Assembly: GCA_021794095.1 (NCBI GenBank)
Contig: JAJYRN010000003.1
Location: 1-64,000 of the forward strand
DNA length: 64,000 nucleotides
Direction: 5' to 3'
From: Acidobacteriota bacterium
GTDB taxonomy: Bacteria > Acidobacteriota > Holophagae > Holophagales > Holophagaceae
The notes below the pieces were generated by a model. That model was not told the origin of the DNA. It did no database searches and was given only the letters and a program-made list of their open reading frames with translations. Of this stretch, positions 54,401 through 63,263 are shown piece by piece. Numbering within the stretch: position 1 is the first letter of the stretch; every line of letters begins with the position of its first letter. Made by a program: the position numbers and the translations under genes.

Positions 54401-54563
54401 CGGCGGCGCGGGCGCGGCGGGCCGCATCAACATGGGCATCGTGATCTTCACGGGCCTCTCCATCGGCACCCTGTTCACCCTCTTCGTGGTGCCGGCCTTC
54501 TACATGCTGCTCGGCTCGGACCACCACGCCGAGCAGGCTCACGCGGTGAAATCCGCCGAGTAG
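51468..54563 (+). CDS. RND multidrug efflux pump subunit (AcrB/MexI-like, HAE1 class)
   Basis: A 1031-residue inner-membrane pump of normal HAE1 length, starting MNFTDIFIRRPVLAMVISML. The proton-relay aspartates are in TM4 (GLVVDDAIIVVENADR). Twelve membrane helices and two large periplasmic loops are evident, with conserved GPPNATPQQM-type and FFVDSDLKVDKPEY porter segments. It exports small molecules, driven by proton flow, with the adaptor and channel encoded upstream. Drug or dye efflux is typical; substrates cannot be read from sequence. Two perfect hairpins follow the stop codon. Confidence 0.95.
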   Translation: MNFTDIFIRRPVLAMVISMLIVVLGLRSVFNLPINQYPKTESAVVTISTAYYGADAKTVAGFITQPLEQSIAQAQGIDYMSSSSVNSVSNITCTLRLNYSANKALTEITTQVNAVKNQLPPQAQAPVITVQTGDTTDAMYMGFFSHVLPTNNITDFLSRVVKPKLDSIEGVQTAEILGARNFALRAWLDPQRMAAQGVTAADVYAAMAANNYLSAVGTTKGQMVSVDLTANTDLHSVDEFKKLIIRQDKGAVVRLQDVAQVVLGSDNYNFNVAFDGQQSVFIGIKVAPEANILDVAKRVRAAFPAIQQQLPAGVTGKVVYDATHFINTSIYEVIKTLIEALLIVTLVIYLFLGTFRAVAVPVIAMPLSLIGTFFVMLALGYSINLLTLLALVLAIGLVVDDAIIVVENADRHMKEGKKPLEAALMAARELGGPILAMTVVLVAVYVPIGFQGGLTGSLFTEFAFTLAGAVAVSGVVALTLSPMMCSRFFRPEQDSGRFVKFIDGQFERLHDLYHRLLKSLLATWPVLVVMGLLLLLLMFPLFKFAKSELAPQEDQGIVLYNIQGPPNATPQQMQTYAKQAHQIAKSTPEYQQMFQMTGVPTPNQGIGGMLLKPWDERKRSADEIQQEFQKKLSAIAGARTVVFQKPPLPGSQGLPLQFVIKTTQPFQNLYDVSQAVLAKARKSGMFFFVDSDLKVDKPEYTVKVDRDMTAQLGLTQQDVGASLSAALGGGYVNYFSIGGRSYRVIPQVLQKDRLNPDQVLDYYIRTPSGAVVPAATVATIQRSVVPESIAHFQQLNSATISGVYNPAKSQAEVLKFMNDTLHEVAPSGYTSDYSGVSRQYVQESGGFLLTMFFAIIIVFLALAAQFNSFRDPVIILISVPLALFGAMVFISTLPMLGAFFPNLAITKVSLNIYTQVGLVTLMGLISKHGILIVQFANELQRSGYRKLDAILEASSIRLRPILMTSAAMVLGVFPLVIAGGAGAAGRINMGIVIFTGLSIGTLFTLFVVPAFYMLLGSDHHAEQAHAVKSAE

Positions 54564-54567
54564 CCCC

Positions 54568-54587
54568 GGGTTCCCCAAGGGGAACCC
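54568..54587 (+). terminator. Perfect hairpin after the RND operon
   Basis: GGGTTCCCC-AA-GGGGAACCC, a 9-bp perfect stem beginning four bases after the pump stop codon. No U-tract follows. Confidence 0.5.
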
Positions 54588-54593
54588 ATCGTC

Positions 54594-54623
54594 CCCGCGG
54601 CGCCCTGATCAGGGCGCCGCGGG
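54594..54623. terminator. Thirty-base perfect palindrome between the pump and uvrB
   Basis: A self-complementary stretch (CCCGCGGCGCCCTGA, then its complement) with no unpaired loop in the DNA. As RNA it would form a GC-rich hairpin for either strand, fitting a bidirectional terminator between the convergent RND operon and uvrB. Confidence 0.5.
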
Positions 54624-54802
54624 CCCGCGTTAGGTCGCCGAGGTCAACCGCTCGCGCCGGACACGGAGGATGCGATCGCGGAGTTCGGCTGCATCCTCTC
54701 GGTATGCCTCCGGCATACGCGAGACCGCCCGCGTTAGGTCGCCGAGGTCAACCGTTCGCGCCGGACACGGAGGATGCGATCGCGGAGTTCGGCTGCATCC
54801 TC
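54623..54802 (-). repeat. Partial tandem duplication of the uvrB 3' end
   Basis: Bases 54623-54698 repeat 54727-54802 with one mismatch in 76. The copy nearer uvrB contains its stop and last 22 codons; the outer copy repeats them beyond the stop. The unit offset is 104 bp, and the 28 bp between the copies is mostly a palindromic element (54697-54724). Confidence 0.9.
54697..54724. repeat. 28-nt palindromic element at the uvrB duplication
   Basis: TCTCGGTATGCC, TCC, GGCATACGCGAGA. Arms GTATGCC/GGCATAC pair perfectly around a short loop, with outer TCTCG and CGAGA pairing beyond. Read on the other strand it matches the palindrome inside MITE copy 2 (38105-38134) at all outer positions: TCTCGCGTAT on one side and ATACCGAGA on the other. 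Confidence 0.65.
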
Positions 54803-56746
54803 AAAGTTCATCTGGGAGGCCAGATCCTTCATGCGCCTCTCGAGCTTGGCGACCTCTCGCTCGAAGGCCTTATCCTCCAGGTAGAGGAGCGGTTCCTCGG
54901 CCGCGGCCTCGACCTTGGGGACGTTGATGAACTCCCGGGCCAGGGCCTCGCCCATGACATCGTCCAGGTTGCGCTTGACGGTCTCAGGCGTGATGCCGTA
55001 CTCGGCGTTGTGGGCCAGCTGCTTCTGCCGCCGCCGCTCGGTCTCGCCGATGGCCTGGGTCATGGATCCCGTCATCACGTCCGCGTAGAGGATGGCCTTC
55101 CCATTGACATGGCGGGCGGCGCGGCCAATGGTCTGGATGAGGCTGCGGTTGTTGCGGAGAAAGCCCTCCTTGTCTGCATCCAGAATGGCCACCAGGCTGA
55201 CTTCCGGAAGGTCCAGGCCCTCGCGGAGGAGGTTGATGCCGATCAGCACATCAAACACGCCCCGGCGGAGGTTCTTCAGCAGTTCCACCCGCTCCAGGGT
55301 GTCAATCTCGCTGTGCAGGTATTCGGCCTTGACCCCCAGTTCCTGGTAGTAGGCCGTGAGCTGCTCCGCCAGCTTCTTGGTGAGCACCGTGACCAGCACC
55401 CGCTCGTCCCGGGCGACGGTCTTCCGGATCTCCTCCAGCAGATCGTCCACCTGAGTGCCCACGGGGCGCACCTCCACCAGCGGATCCACCAGCCCGGTGG
55501 GGCGCACCACTTGCTCCACCACCACGCCGCCACTCTGCCGCAGTTCGTAATCGCCGGGCGTGGCGCTCACGAAGACCACCTGGTTCACCCGGTTCTCGAA
55601 CTCCTCGAACTGGAGGGGTCGGTTGTCCAGCGCGGAGGGCAGCCGGAAACCGAAGTCCACCAGGGTCGTCTTGCGGGACCGGTCGCCGTTGTACATGCCG
55701 TGCAGCTGGCCCGTGGCCACGTGGCTCTCGTCCATGAAGACGATGAAGTCCTCCGGGAAGTAGTCCAGCAGGGTGTGGGGCGGCTCGCCGGGTTTCCGCC
55801 CGTCCAGGAAGCGGCTGTAGTTCTCGATGCCGCTGCAGTAGCCCATCTCCTTCATCATCTCCACGTCGTAGATGATCCGCTGATGAAGGCGCTGCAACTC
55901 CACGATCTTCCCCTGGGCGCGGAAGGCTTCCTCGCGGGCCTCCAACTCGTCCTTGATGTCGCGGATGGCCGCCTTTAGCTTGTCCTCGGGCGTCACGTAG
56001 TGGGTCTTGGGCCAGATGGTGAGCTCGTCCAGCTTCTCGATCACCACGCCGCGCAGGGGGTCAATTTTCGACAGGCGCTCCACCTCGTCGCCCCAGAGCT
56101 CGATGCGATAGGCCACATCCTCGTAGGCCGGGTAGACCTCCACCACATCGCCCCGCACCCGGAAGACACCCGGCTCGAAGCTGAGGTGGTTCCGCTGGTA
56201 CTGGATGGCCACCAGATCGCGCAACAGCATGGCGCGGTCGAGCGTCTGACCCGGTTTCAGCGTCACGGACAGGTTCAGGTACGAGGAAGGATCGCCCAGG
56301 CCATAGATGCAGCTCACCGAGGCCACCACGATGGTGTCCCGGCGCTCCAGCAGGCAACGCGTGGCGCTGAGGCGGAGCTTCTCCAGCTCCTCGTTGATCT
56401 TGGCGTCCTTCTCGATGAACAGGTCCCGCTCGGGCACGTAGGCCTCGGGCTGGTAGTAGTCGTAGTAGCTGACGAAGTACTCGACGGCGTTCTCGGGGAA
56501 GAACTGCTTGAACTCGCTGAAGAGCTGGGCCGCCAGGGTCTTGTTGGGCGCGAAGATCAGCGCCGGACGGCCCACCCGGGCGATGGTCGAGGCCATGGTG
56601 TAGGTCTTCCCCGAGCCCGTCACACCCAGCAGTGTCTGGAAGCGCTCCCCTCGCCCAAGCCCTTCCACCAGCTGGGCGATGGCCTCGGGCTGATCGCCGG
56701 CGGGTTGGTAGGGAGCATGCAGCTTGAAGGGGATCGCGCGCGGCAT
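54734..56746 (-). CDS. uvrB: Excinuclease ABC subunit B
   Basis: A 670-residue UvrB of normal length. It begins [17 protein letters not shown] and has Walker [11 protein letters not shown], the beta-hairpin [21 protein letters not shown], helicase motifs ([45 protein letters not shown]), and the C-terminal UVR motif ([21 protein letters not shown] cut short here). It loads onto damaged DNA with UvrA and is incised with UvrC. The last about 70 bp are duplicated downstream of the stop. Confidence 0.97.
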   Translation of the reverse strand: MPRAIPFKLHAPYQPAGDQPEAIAQLVEGLGRGERFQTLLGVTGSGKTYTMASTIARVGRPALIFAPNKTLAAQLFSEFKQFFPENAVEYFVSYYDYYQPEAYVPERDLFIEKDAKINEELEKLRLSATRCLLERRDTIVVASVSCIYGLGDPSSYLNLSVTLKPGQTLDRAMLLRDLVAIQYQRNHLSFEPGVFRVRGDVVEVYPAYEDVAYRIELWGDEVERLSKIDPLRGVVIEKLDELTIWPKTHYVTPEDKLKAAIRDIKDELEAREEAFRAQGKIVELQRLHQRIIYDVEMMKEMGYCSGIENYSRFLDGRKPGEPPHTLLDYFPEDFIVFMDESHVATGQLHGMYNGDRSRKTTLVDFGFRLPSALDNRPLQFEEFENRVNQVVFVSATPGDYELRQSGGVVVEQVVRPTGLVDPLVEVRPVGTQVDDLLEEIRKTVARDERVLVTVLTKKLAEQLTAYYQELGVKAEYLHSEIDTLERVELLKNLRRGVFDVLIGINLLREGLDLPEVSLVAILDADKEGFLRNNRSLIQTIGRAARHVNGKAILYADVMTGSMTQAIGETERRRQKQLAHNAEYGITPETVKRNLDDVMGEALAREFINVPKVEAAAEEPLLYLEDKAFEREVAKLERRMKDLASQMNFEDAAELRDRILRVRRERLTSAT

Positions 56747-57083
56747 GTTTCCAGCAAACCACCGGCCGGGGGGATGTCAATGCATGCCACCCTCCAATCC
56801 TGGGCGGGCGCGGCCCCGCAGGCCCTCCCGGAAAGATTGACAACCTGTCAACACCTGTACGGCCAAATGCCTGTAGATCCCATCTCCAGAGTGCTTCTCA
56901 TCACGACTTCGCGTGGCTCCTCGCAGCTCAAGGCCCTTCCCCGCTAGAGTTCTGGACGTCCGGTATAGGATGTTCGACGCAGGCCGGGGAAGCCCAAGGA
57001 CAGGCCCACGGCGCCCTTTCGGGGAACTGCTTCCACGACGGGGTTCTTCGAGTGCCCCACCACCCTTCCTTCCAGGAGGAACC
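56747..57083. other. Intergenic region between divergent uvrB and gdhA
   Basis: 337 bp without a supported gene. It holds a 15-base palindrome TTGACA-ACC-TGTCAA (56837-56851), each arm equal to a perfect -35 box, one per strand, but I find no matching -10 at 16-18 bases on either side. A TATAGG at about 56973 may be a -10 for gdhA. No LexA-type box was recognised. The gdhA ribosome site AGGAGG lies just before 57084. Confidence 0.4.
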
Positions 57084-58433
<1,350 letters not shown>

Positions 58434-58457
58434 ACTCCGCTCACCGTGCCGACCGAC

Positions 58458-58486
58458 TGGGGGCCCGCAAGGGCCCCCAATCTTTT
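58458..58486 (+). terminator. Intrinsic terminator of gdhA
   Basis: TGGGGGCCC-GCAA-GGGCCCCCA (58458-58479) is a 9-bp stem with a GCAA tetraloop, then ATCTTTT. It begins 25 bases after the gdhA stop. It also argues against starting the next gene at the GTG at 58446. Confidence 0.8.
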
Positions 58487-58514
58487 GGGTAGACTGCTGG
58501 GGGGGCGGGCCAGC

Positions 58515-61500
58515 ATGGTGCAGCAGGAATTCAGCCGGATCTTCGGGAAGTACAAATCGGACAAAGAGATCTTCCACGATCTCATGCCCCTGCGCACCCG
58601 CGAGATCCTGCTGGTGGCTCCGGCCTTCGATGCGTTCACGCTGGAACAGGACGGCCTCCTGACGGAGATCCTGTTCGAGGGCTACTACCAGCTCAACATG
58701 AGCAATCCTCCGCGGGTGGTCAATGTCAGCACGGCGGAGGAGGCGCTCCAGAAGCTCGCCACCCGCCACTTCGACATGATCATCGTCATGAGTCGCCTGG
58801 GCCAGGTGGGTCACACCGAGCTGTCGCAGGCCCTGCGCAAGGCCGATGCCCGCATTCCCATCTACCTGCTGCTCAACGACAACATGGAAGTGGGCATCAT
58901 GGACCGCCGCCGCCAGGAGTTGTTGCGGCATTACGACCAGATCTTCGTCTGGAACGGCAATCCGGAAGTCTTCATGGCCATGGTCAAGTTCATGGAGGAC
59001 CGGGCCAATGTGGAGAACGACACGCAGGTCGGCCTGACCCGGGTGATCCTCCTCGTGGAGGACAGCATCCGCTACTACTCGCGGTACCTGCCGATCCTCT
59101 ACAGCGAGATCCTCAAGCAGACCACGCGGATGGCCCAGGACCGGAACCTGGACGGCATGGCTCGGATTCTCGCCATGCGCGCCCGACCGAAGGTCCTCCT
59201 GGCCACCTCCTACGAGGAGGCGTTGGCGCTCTCCGATCGCTTCCAGGACTACCTGCTCTGCCTCATCTCGGACCGGAAGTTCCCCAAGGATGGCGCGCTG
59301 GACCGCGAGGCGGGCATCAAGCTCATCCGGGCGGTCAAGGAGCGGAATCCCCATTTGCCGACCCTGCTCCAGTCCTCGGACCCCGACAAGGAGGCCTGGG
59401 CGGCCGCCCTCCAGAGCTGCTTCCTGAACAAGAATTCCGCCACCCTGGGCACTGAACTCTCCCGCTTCTTCCACGACTACCTGGGCTTCGGCGACTTCAT
59501 CTTCCGCAACGAGGCCGGTCAGGAGATCGCCCGGGCCAAGGACATGGAGGATCTCCAGGAGAAGCTGCGCAGCGTGCCGGTGGCATCCCTGGTCTACCAC
59601 GCCTCGCGCAACCACTTCTCCACCTGGATCATGGCCCGGGGCGAAGTCCAGGTGGCCAGGGTGCTCGCTACCTTCCGCATCGAGGACTACCGTGATCCCG
59701 AGGAGATGAGGGCCTTCCTGATCAGCGTCGGGGATTACGTCCAGCGCATGAAGTCGCGGGGCAAGGTGGTCCCCTTGACCGATACCACACCGAGGGAAGA
59801 AGCCAACATCCTCAGGCTGGCCCCGGGCTCCATGGGGGGCAAGGGCCGCGGGGTGGCCTTCACCCACGCCCTGCTCTCCAGGCTCGACATGGAAGCCCTC
59901 ATCCCGGGAGCGAACATCCGCATCCCCCGCAGCGCCATCGTGGGAACAGAGGAATTCATCCGCTTCATCGAGCGTCATGACCTGCGCCAAGCCCTCCAGG
60001 AGGAGGATGACGAGGTCGTGAAGCGGCGCTTCCTCCTCGGATCCCTTTCCCCCGGCTTGATGGAGAAGCTCCGCCTGTTCCTTTCGAAGCACACGAAGAT
60101 GCCACTGGCGGTGCGCTCTTCGGGCCTGCTGGAAGACGCGCTCTCCCATCCCTTCGCCGGCCTCTACAACACCTTCTTCCTGCCCAACAACCACCCCGAT
60201 CTGGAAGTCCGCGTGGCCCAGACCGCCGAAGCCATCCGCCTGGTCTATGCCTCCGTGTACTCCAAAGCCGCGCGCTCCTACTTCGAAGCCATTGACTACA
60301 AGATCGAAGAGGAGCAGATGGCCATCCTCATCCAGGAAGTGGCGGGGCGCCGGTTCGGGGACCGTTTCTACCCGCACCTCTCTGGTGTGGCCCAATCCTT
60401 CAACTACTATCCCGTGGCCTACACCCAGCCCGAGGACGGCATCGCCAACCTGGCTGTGGGCCTCGGAAAATACGTGGTGGATGGCGGGAAGACCTACCGC
60501 TTCGCGCCGCCCTATCCCGGCATGGACATGCTCCCGCCCCGGGAGCAGCTCCGCACCACCCAGAAGCAGTTCTACGCCCTCGACATGAGCCGCGCCTCGG
60601 TGGATCTCTACCGCGGGGAGGATGCCACCCTGCTCACCCTCGGCATCCAGGACGCCGAAGCGGACGGCGCCCTGCACCATTGCGCCTCGGTCTGGGACGC
60701 CAACGATGACCGGATCCAGGACGGCCTAGACCGCCCCGGTCCCCGCATCGTGAACTTTCGGAACATCCTGAAATACGATTCCTTCCCCCTGGCCCAGATT
60801 CTCCAGCACGCCCTGGAACTCATCCGGGAGGCGATGGAAACACCCGTCGAGATCGAGTTCGCCGTGAACCTCGATCCCGATCCCGAAAACGGGAAGCCCA
60901 CCTTCCATCTGCTCCAGATCAAACACCAGCTCATGGAGAACGGGGATGTGACCCTATCTGCGGCAGACCTCGACCCGGCCTCGGTATTCCTCTTCTCCGA
61001 GAAGTGCGTGGGCAATGGCGTGGTCGAGGGCCTGCGCGACATTGTCTGGATTGATCCGGAAGGGTTCGACAAATTCGACACCCCCGCCCTGGCCCAGGCC
61101 CTGGAGAAGCTGAACGACACCTTCCGGGCCGAAGGCCGTCGCTATGTCCTGATCGGCCCCGGCCGCTGGGGCAGCACCGACCAGCACCTGGGCATCCCCG
61201 TGGCCTGGGCGATGATCTCCTGCGCCCAGGTGATCGTGGAGTACGCCATGGAGCACTTCCAGGCCGATGCCTCGCTGGGCTCCCACTTCTTCCACAACGT
61301 GACATCCCTGAACATCGGCTACTTCACGATTCCCTACCCCCGGAAATCAAGCATTCTGGACTGGGATTGGCTCCGCGGGCAGCCCGAGGTCTCCCGGACC
61401 GGGTGCGTGGTCCACAGCCGCGTGGAGACGCCTCTCCACATCGTCATGGACGGCCGGCACACCTCGGCCGCCATCTTCACCCAGGCCCCAGCGGCGGAAA

Positions 61501-61544
61501 GCCCGGATTCCGATTTCCCGGAACCCGGGCTCGCGCCGGAATGA
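58515..61544 (+). CDS. REC-like / PEP-synthase ATP-binding-domain protein
   Basis: A 1009-residue soluble protein. A degenerate receiver-like domain is at about 32-125 (no phospho-Asp: DMIIVMSRLG). A second receiver-like domain is at about 175-315 (LLVEDSIRYY, an Asp in LISDRKF). After a linker (about 320-425) comes the ATP-binding domain of PEP synthase/PPDK (about 433-930), with GSMGGKGRG, AVRSSGLLEDA and GLYNTFF. It lacks both the swivelling phosphohistidine domain and the PEP/pyruvate barrel, so it cannot be a full PEP synthase. It ends with a conserved GSHFFHNVTSLNIGY segment. It may phosphorylate an unknown acceptor. The ATG at 58515 lies beyond the gdhA terminator, so it has its own promoter. 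Its stop abuts the fabF stop directly. Confidence 0.8.
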   Translation: MVQQEFSRIFGKYKSDKEIFHDLMPLRTREILLVAPAFDAFTLEQDGLLTEILFEGYYQLNMSNPPRVVNVSTAEEALQKLATRHFDMIIVMSRLGQVGHTELSQALRKADARIPIYLLLNDNMEVGIMDRRRQELLRHYDQIFVWNGNPEVFMAMVKFMEDRANVENDTQVGLTRVILLVEDSIRYYSRYLPILYSEILKQTTRMAQDRNLDGMARILAMRARPKVLLATSYEEALALSDRFQDYLLCLISDRKFPKDGALDREAGIKLIRAVKERNPHLPTLLQSSDPDKEAWAAALQSCFLNKNSATLGTELSRFFHDYLGFGDFIFRNEAGQEIARAKDMEDLQEKLRSVPVASLVYHASRNHFSTWIMARGEVQVARVLATFRIEDYRDPEEMRAFLISVGDYVQRMKSRGKVVPLTDTTPREEANILRLAPGSMGGKGRGVAFTHALLSRLDMEALIPGANIRIPRSAIVGTEEFIRFIERHDLRQALQEEDDEVVKRRFLLGSLSPGLMEKLRLFLSKHTKMPLAVRSSGLLEDALSHPFAGLYNTFFLPNNHPDLEVRVAQTAEAIRLVYASVYSKAARSYFEAIDYKIEEEQMAILIQEVAGRRFGDRFYPHLSGVAQSFNYYPVAYTQPEDGIANLAVGLGKYVVDGGKTYRFAPPYPGMDMLPPREQLRTTQKQFYALDMSRASVDLYRGEDATLLTLGIQDAEADGALHHCASVWDANDDRIQDGLDRPGPRIVNFRNILKYDSFPLAQILQHALELIREAMETPVEIEFAVNLDPDPENGKPTFHLLQIKHQLMENGDVTLSAADLDPASVFLFSEKCVGNGVVEGLRDIVWIDPEGFDKFDTPALAQALEKLNDTFRAEGRRYVLIGPGRWGSTDQHLGIPVAWAMISCAQVIVEYAMEHFQADASLGSHFFHNVTSLNIGYFTIPYPRKSSILDWDWLRGQPEVSRTGCVVHSRVETPLHIVMDGRHTSAAIFTQAPAAESPDSDFPEPGLAPE

Positions 61545-62798
61545 TCAGACGCGGCGAAGCAGCAGGCAGGCGTTCGTGCCGCCGAATCCGAAGCCATTGT
61601 TCATGGCGTACTCGGCCTCGAAGGCGCCCGCGACGTTCGGGGTGACATCCAGATCGCATTCGGCATCCTGGTTCTCCACGTTGATCGTGGGCGGGATCTT
61701 CCCGGTCTTCACCGCCAGGGCGGTGACGATGGTTTCCAGGCCGCCGGCGGCGCCCAGCAGGTGGCCGTGCATGGACTTGGTGCTGCTGACTTTCAGCCGT
61801 TTCGCGTGATCCCCGAAGACCCGGTGAATGGCCATGCATTCCAGCTTGTCGCCCACGGGCGTGCTGGTGCCGTGCATGTTGATGTAGCCCACCTGCTCGG
61901 GCGCGATGCCGGCGTCCTTCATGGTCGCCCGCATGACGCGCTGGCCGCCCTCGCCCTCGGGAGCGGGCGCAGTGATGTGGTTCGCGTCACCGCTCATGCC
62001 ATAGCCGGCCACTTCGGCGTAGATCTTCGCGCCCCGGGCCTTGGCGAGTTCGTATTCCTCAAGGATGACGATGCCGGAGCCCTCGCCCATGACGAACCCA
62101 TCGCGGTCCACATCGAAGGGACGCGAGGCCCGCTGGGGCTCGTCGTTCCGGGTGCTCAAGGCGCGCATGGACGAGAAGCCGCCCACGCCCAGCTGGTTGA
62201 TGACGGAATCGCTGCCACCCGCCATCATCCGGTCGGCGTAGCCGAAGGCGATGAGGCGCGCGGCATCGCCGATGGCGTGGGCGCCCGTGGCACAGGCGGT
62301 GGCCACGGCGCTGTTGGGCCCCTGCAGGCCGTACTTGATGCTGGCCTGGCCGCTGGCCATGTTCACGATGAGGCTGGGGATGAAGAACGGACTGGTGCGC
62401 CGGGGGCCGCGGTAGCTGTTGGCCTCTTCCCAGATGGTGCTGAGGCCGCCGATGCCGCTGCCGATGTAGACGCCGAACACCTCGCGCTCCGCCTTGCTGA
62501 GCGTGACCTGGTCGAAACCCGCATCCATCCACGCCTCGTGGGCCGCGCCCAGGGCGTACTGGATGAAGATGTCCATCTTCTTCTGCTCTTTCTTGTCAAT
62601 GCACCCATCGGGATTGAAGCCCTTGACCTGCCCCGCGATCTTGCAGGCGAACTCCGCGGTGTCGAACCGGTCAATGGGCCCGATGCCGCTTCGGCCCGCT
62701 AGCAGGTTGTCCCAGGTCTCCGCGACTCCGAGCCCACAGGGGTTGACCGTGCCCATGCCCGTGATGACCACGCGGCGGCGATGGATGGGAGTGCTCAT
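61545..62798 (-). CDS. fabF: 3-oxoacyl-ACP synthase II
   Basis: A 417-residue KAS II. It starts [15 protein letters not shown]. The catalytic triad is Cys in [12 protein letters not shown], His in [10 protein letters not shown] and His in [12 protein letters not shown]. It ends [15 protein letters not shown]. It elongates acyl-ACP with malonyl-ACP. It lies directly downstream of acpP, the usual acpP-fabF order, but separated by a hairpin that may attenuate transcription. Confidence 0.96.
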   Translation of the reverse strand: MSTPIHRRRVVITGMGTVNPCGLGVAETWDNLLAGRSGIGPIDRFDTAEFACKIAGQVKGFNPDGCIDKKEQKKMDIFIQYALGAAHEAWMDAGFDQVTLSKAEREVFGVYIGSGIGGLSTIWEEANSYRGPRRTSPFFIPSLIVNMASGQASIKYGLQGPNSAVATACATGAHAIGDAARLIAFGYADRMMAGGSDSVINQLGVGGFSSMRALSTRNDEPQRASRPFDVDRDGFVMGEGSGIVILEEYELAKARGAKIYAEVAGYGMSGDANHITAPAPEGEGGQRVMRATMKDAGIAPEQVGYINMHGTSTPVGDKLECMAIHRVFGDHAKRLKVSSTKSMHGHLLGAAGGLETIVTALAVKTGKIPPTINVENQDAECDLDVTPNVAGAFEAEYAMNNGFGFGGTNACLLLRRV

Positions 62799-62861
62799 GC
62801 GTCACCTCTCGAACGGACTGCGGGTCCTTGAAGTCTAATCGCCTGCGGGGTCCGGTTGAAA

Positions 62862-62897
62862 AACGAACGTGCCGCAGGCCATGGGGCGCTGCGGCAC
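62862..62897 (-). terminator. Hairpin between acpP and fabF, probable attenuating terminator
   Basis: GTGCCGCAG and CTGCGGCAC pair around an 11-base loop (62869-62897). On the minus strand GTTCG then TTTTT follows. It lies 17 bases after the acpP stop and would let acpP be made in excess of fabF. Confidence 0.6.
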
Positions 62898-62914
62898 GGA
62901 ATGCGGGCGTGGGA

Positions 62915-63154
62915 TCAGGCCTTGGCGTGCTTCTCGATGTAGGCAACCGCATCGCCCACGGTGCGGATCTTCTCCTGCTCGCTCTCGGGAATCTCGAGGC
63001 TGAAGGCCTCCTCAATGGCCATGATGATCTCGACAGTATCGAGGCTGTCGGCACCGAGGTCGTCCACGAAATGGCTGGCTTCGGTAATCGAATCCTCAGG
63101 CTTGGCCAGTTGCTCGGCAATGATTGCAATGACCTTCTTACGCACATCAGCCAT
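62915..63154 (-). CDS. acpP: Acyl carrier protein
   Basis: A 79-residue ACP with the phosphopantetheine site GADSLDTVE (Ser37). It is acidic overall, beginning [16 protein letters not shown] and ending [11 protein letters not shown]. It carries growing acyl chains for FabF, encoded next. The ribosome site is GGAGGAG. Confidence 0.97.
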   Translation of the reverse strand: MADVRKKVIAIIAEQLAKPEDSITEASHFVDDLGADSLDTVEIIMAIEEAFSLEIPESEQEKIRTVGDAVAYIEKHAKA

Positions 63155-63263
63155 CGTGGGCTCCTCCAGACGAACCCGAAAACCCTAACACATCCCCCTC
63201 CGAAAACAAAACCCCGAGTCAACCATCCGTTGCACCTCTCCCAGGGATATGCGGGAATGGCAC

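Noticed and set aside
58446-58514. Upstream GTG start extending the PEP-synthase-like protein by 23 residues
   Set aside because: The extension would be translated across the gdhA terminator hairpin and is not family-like.
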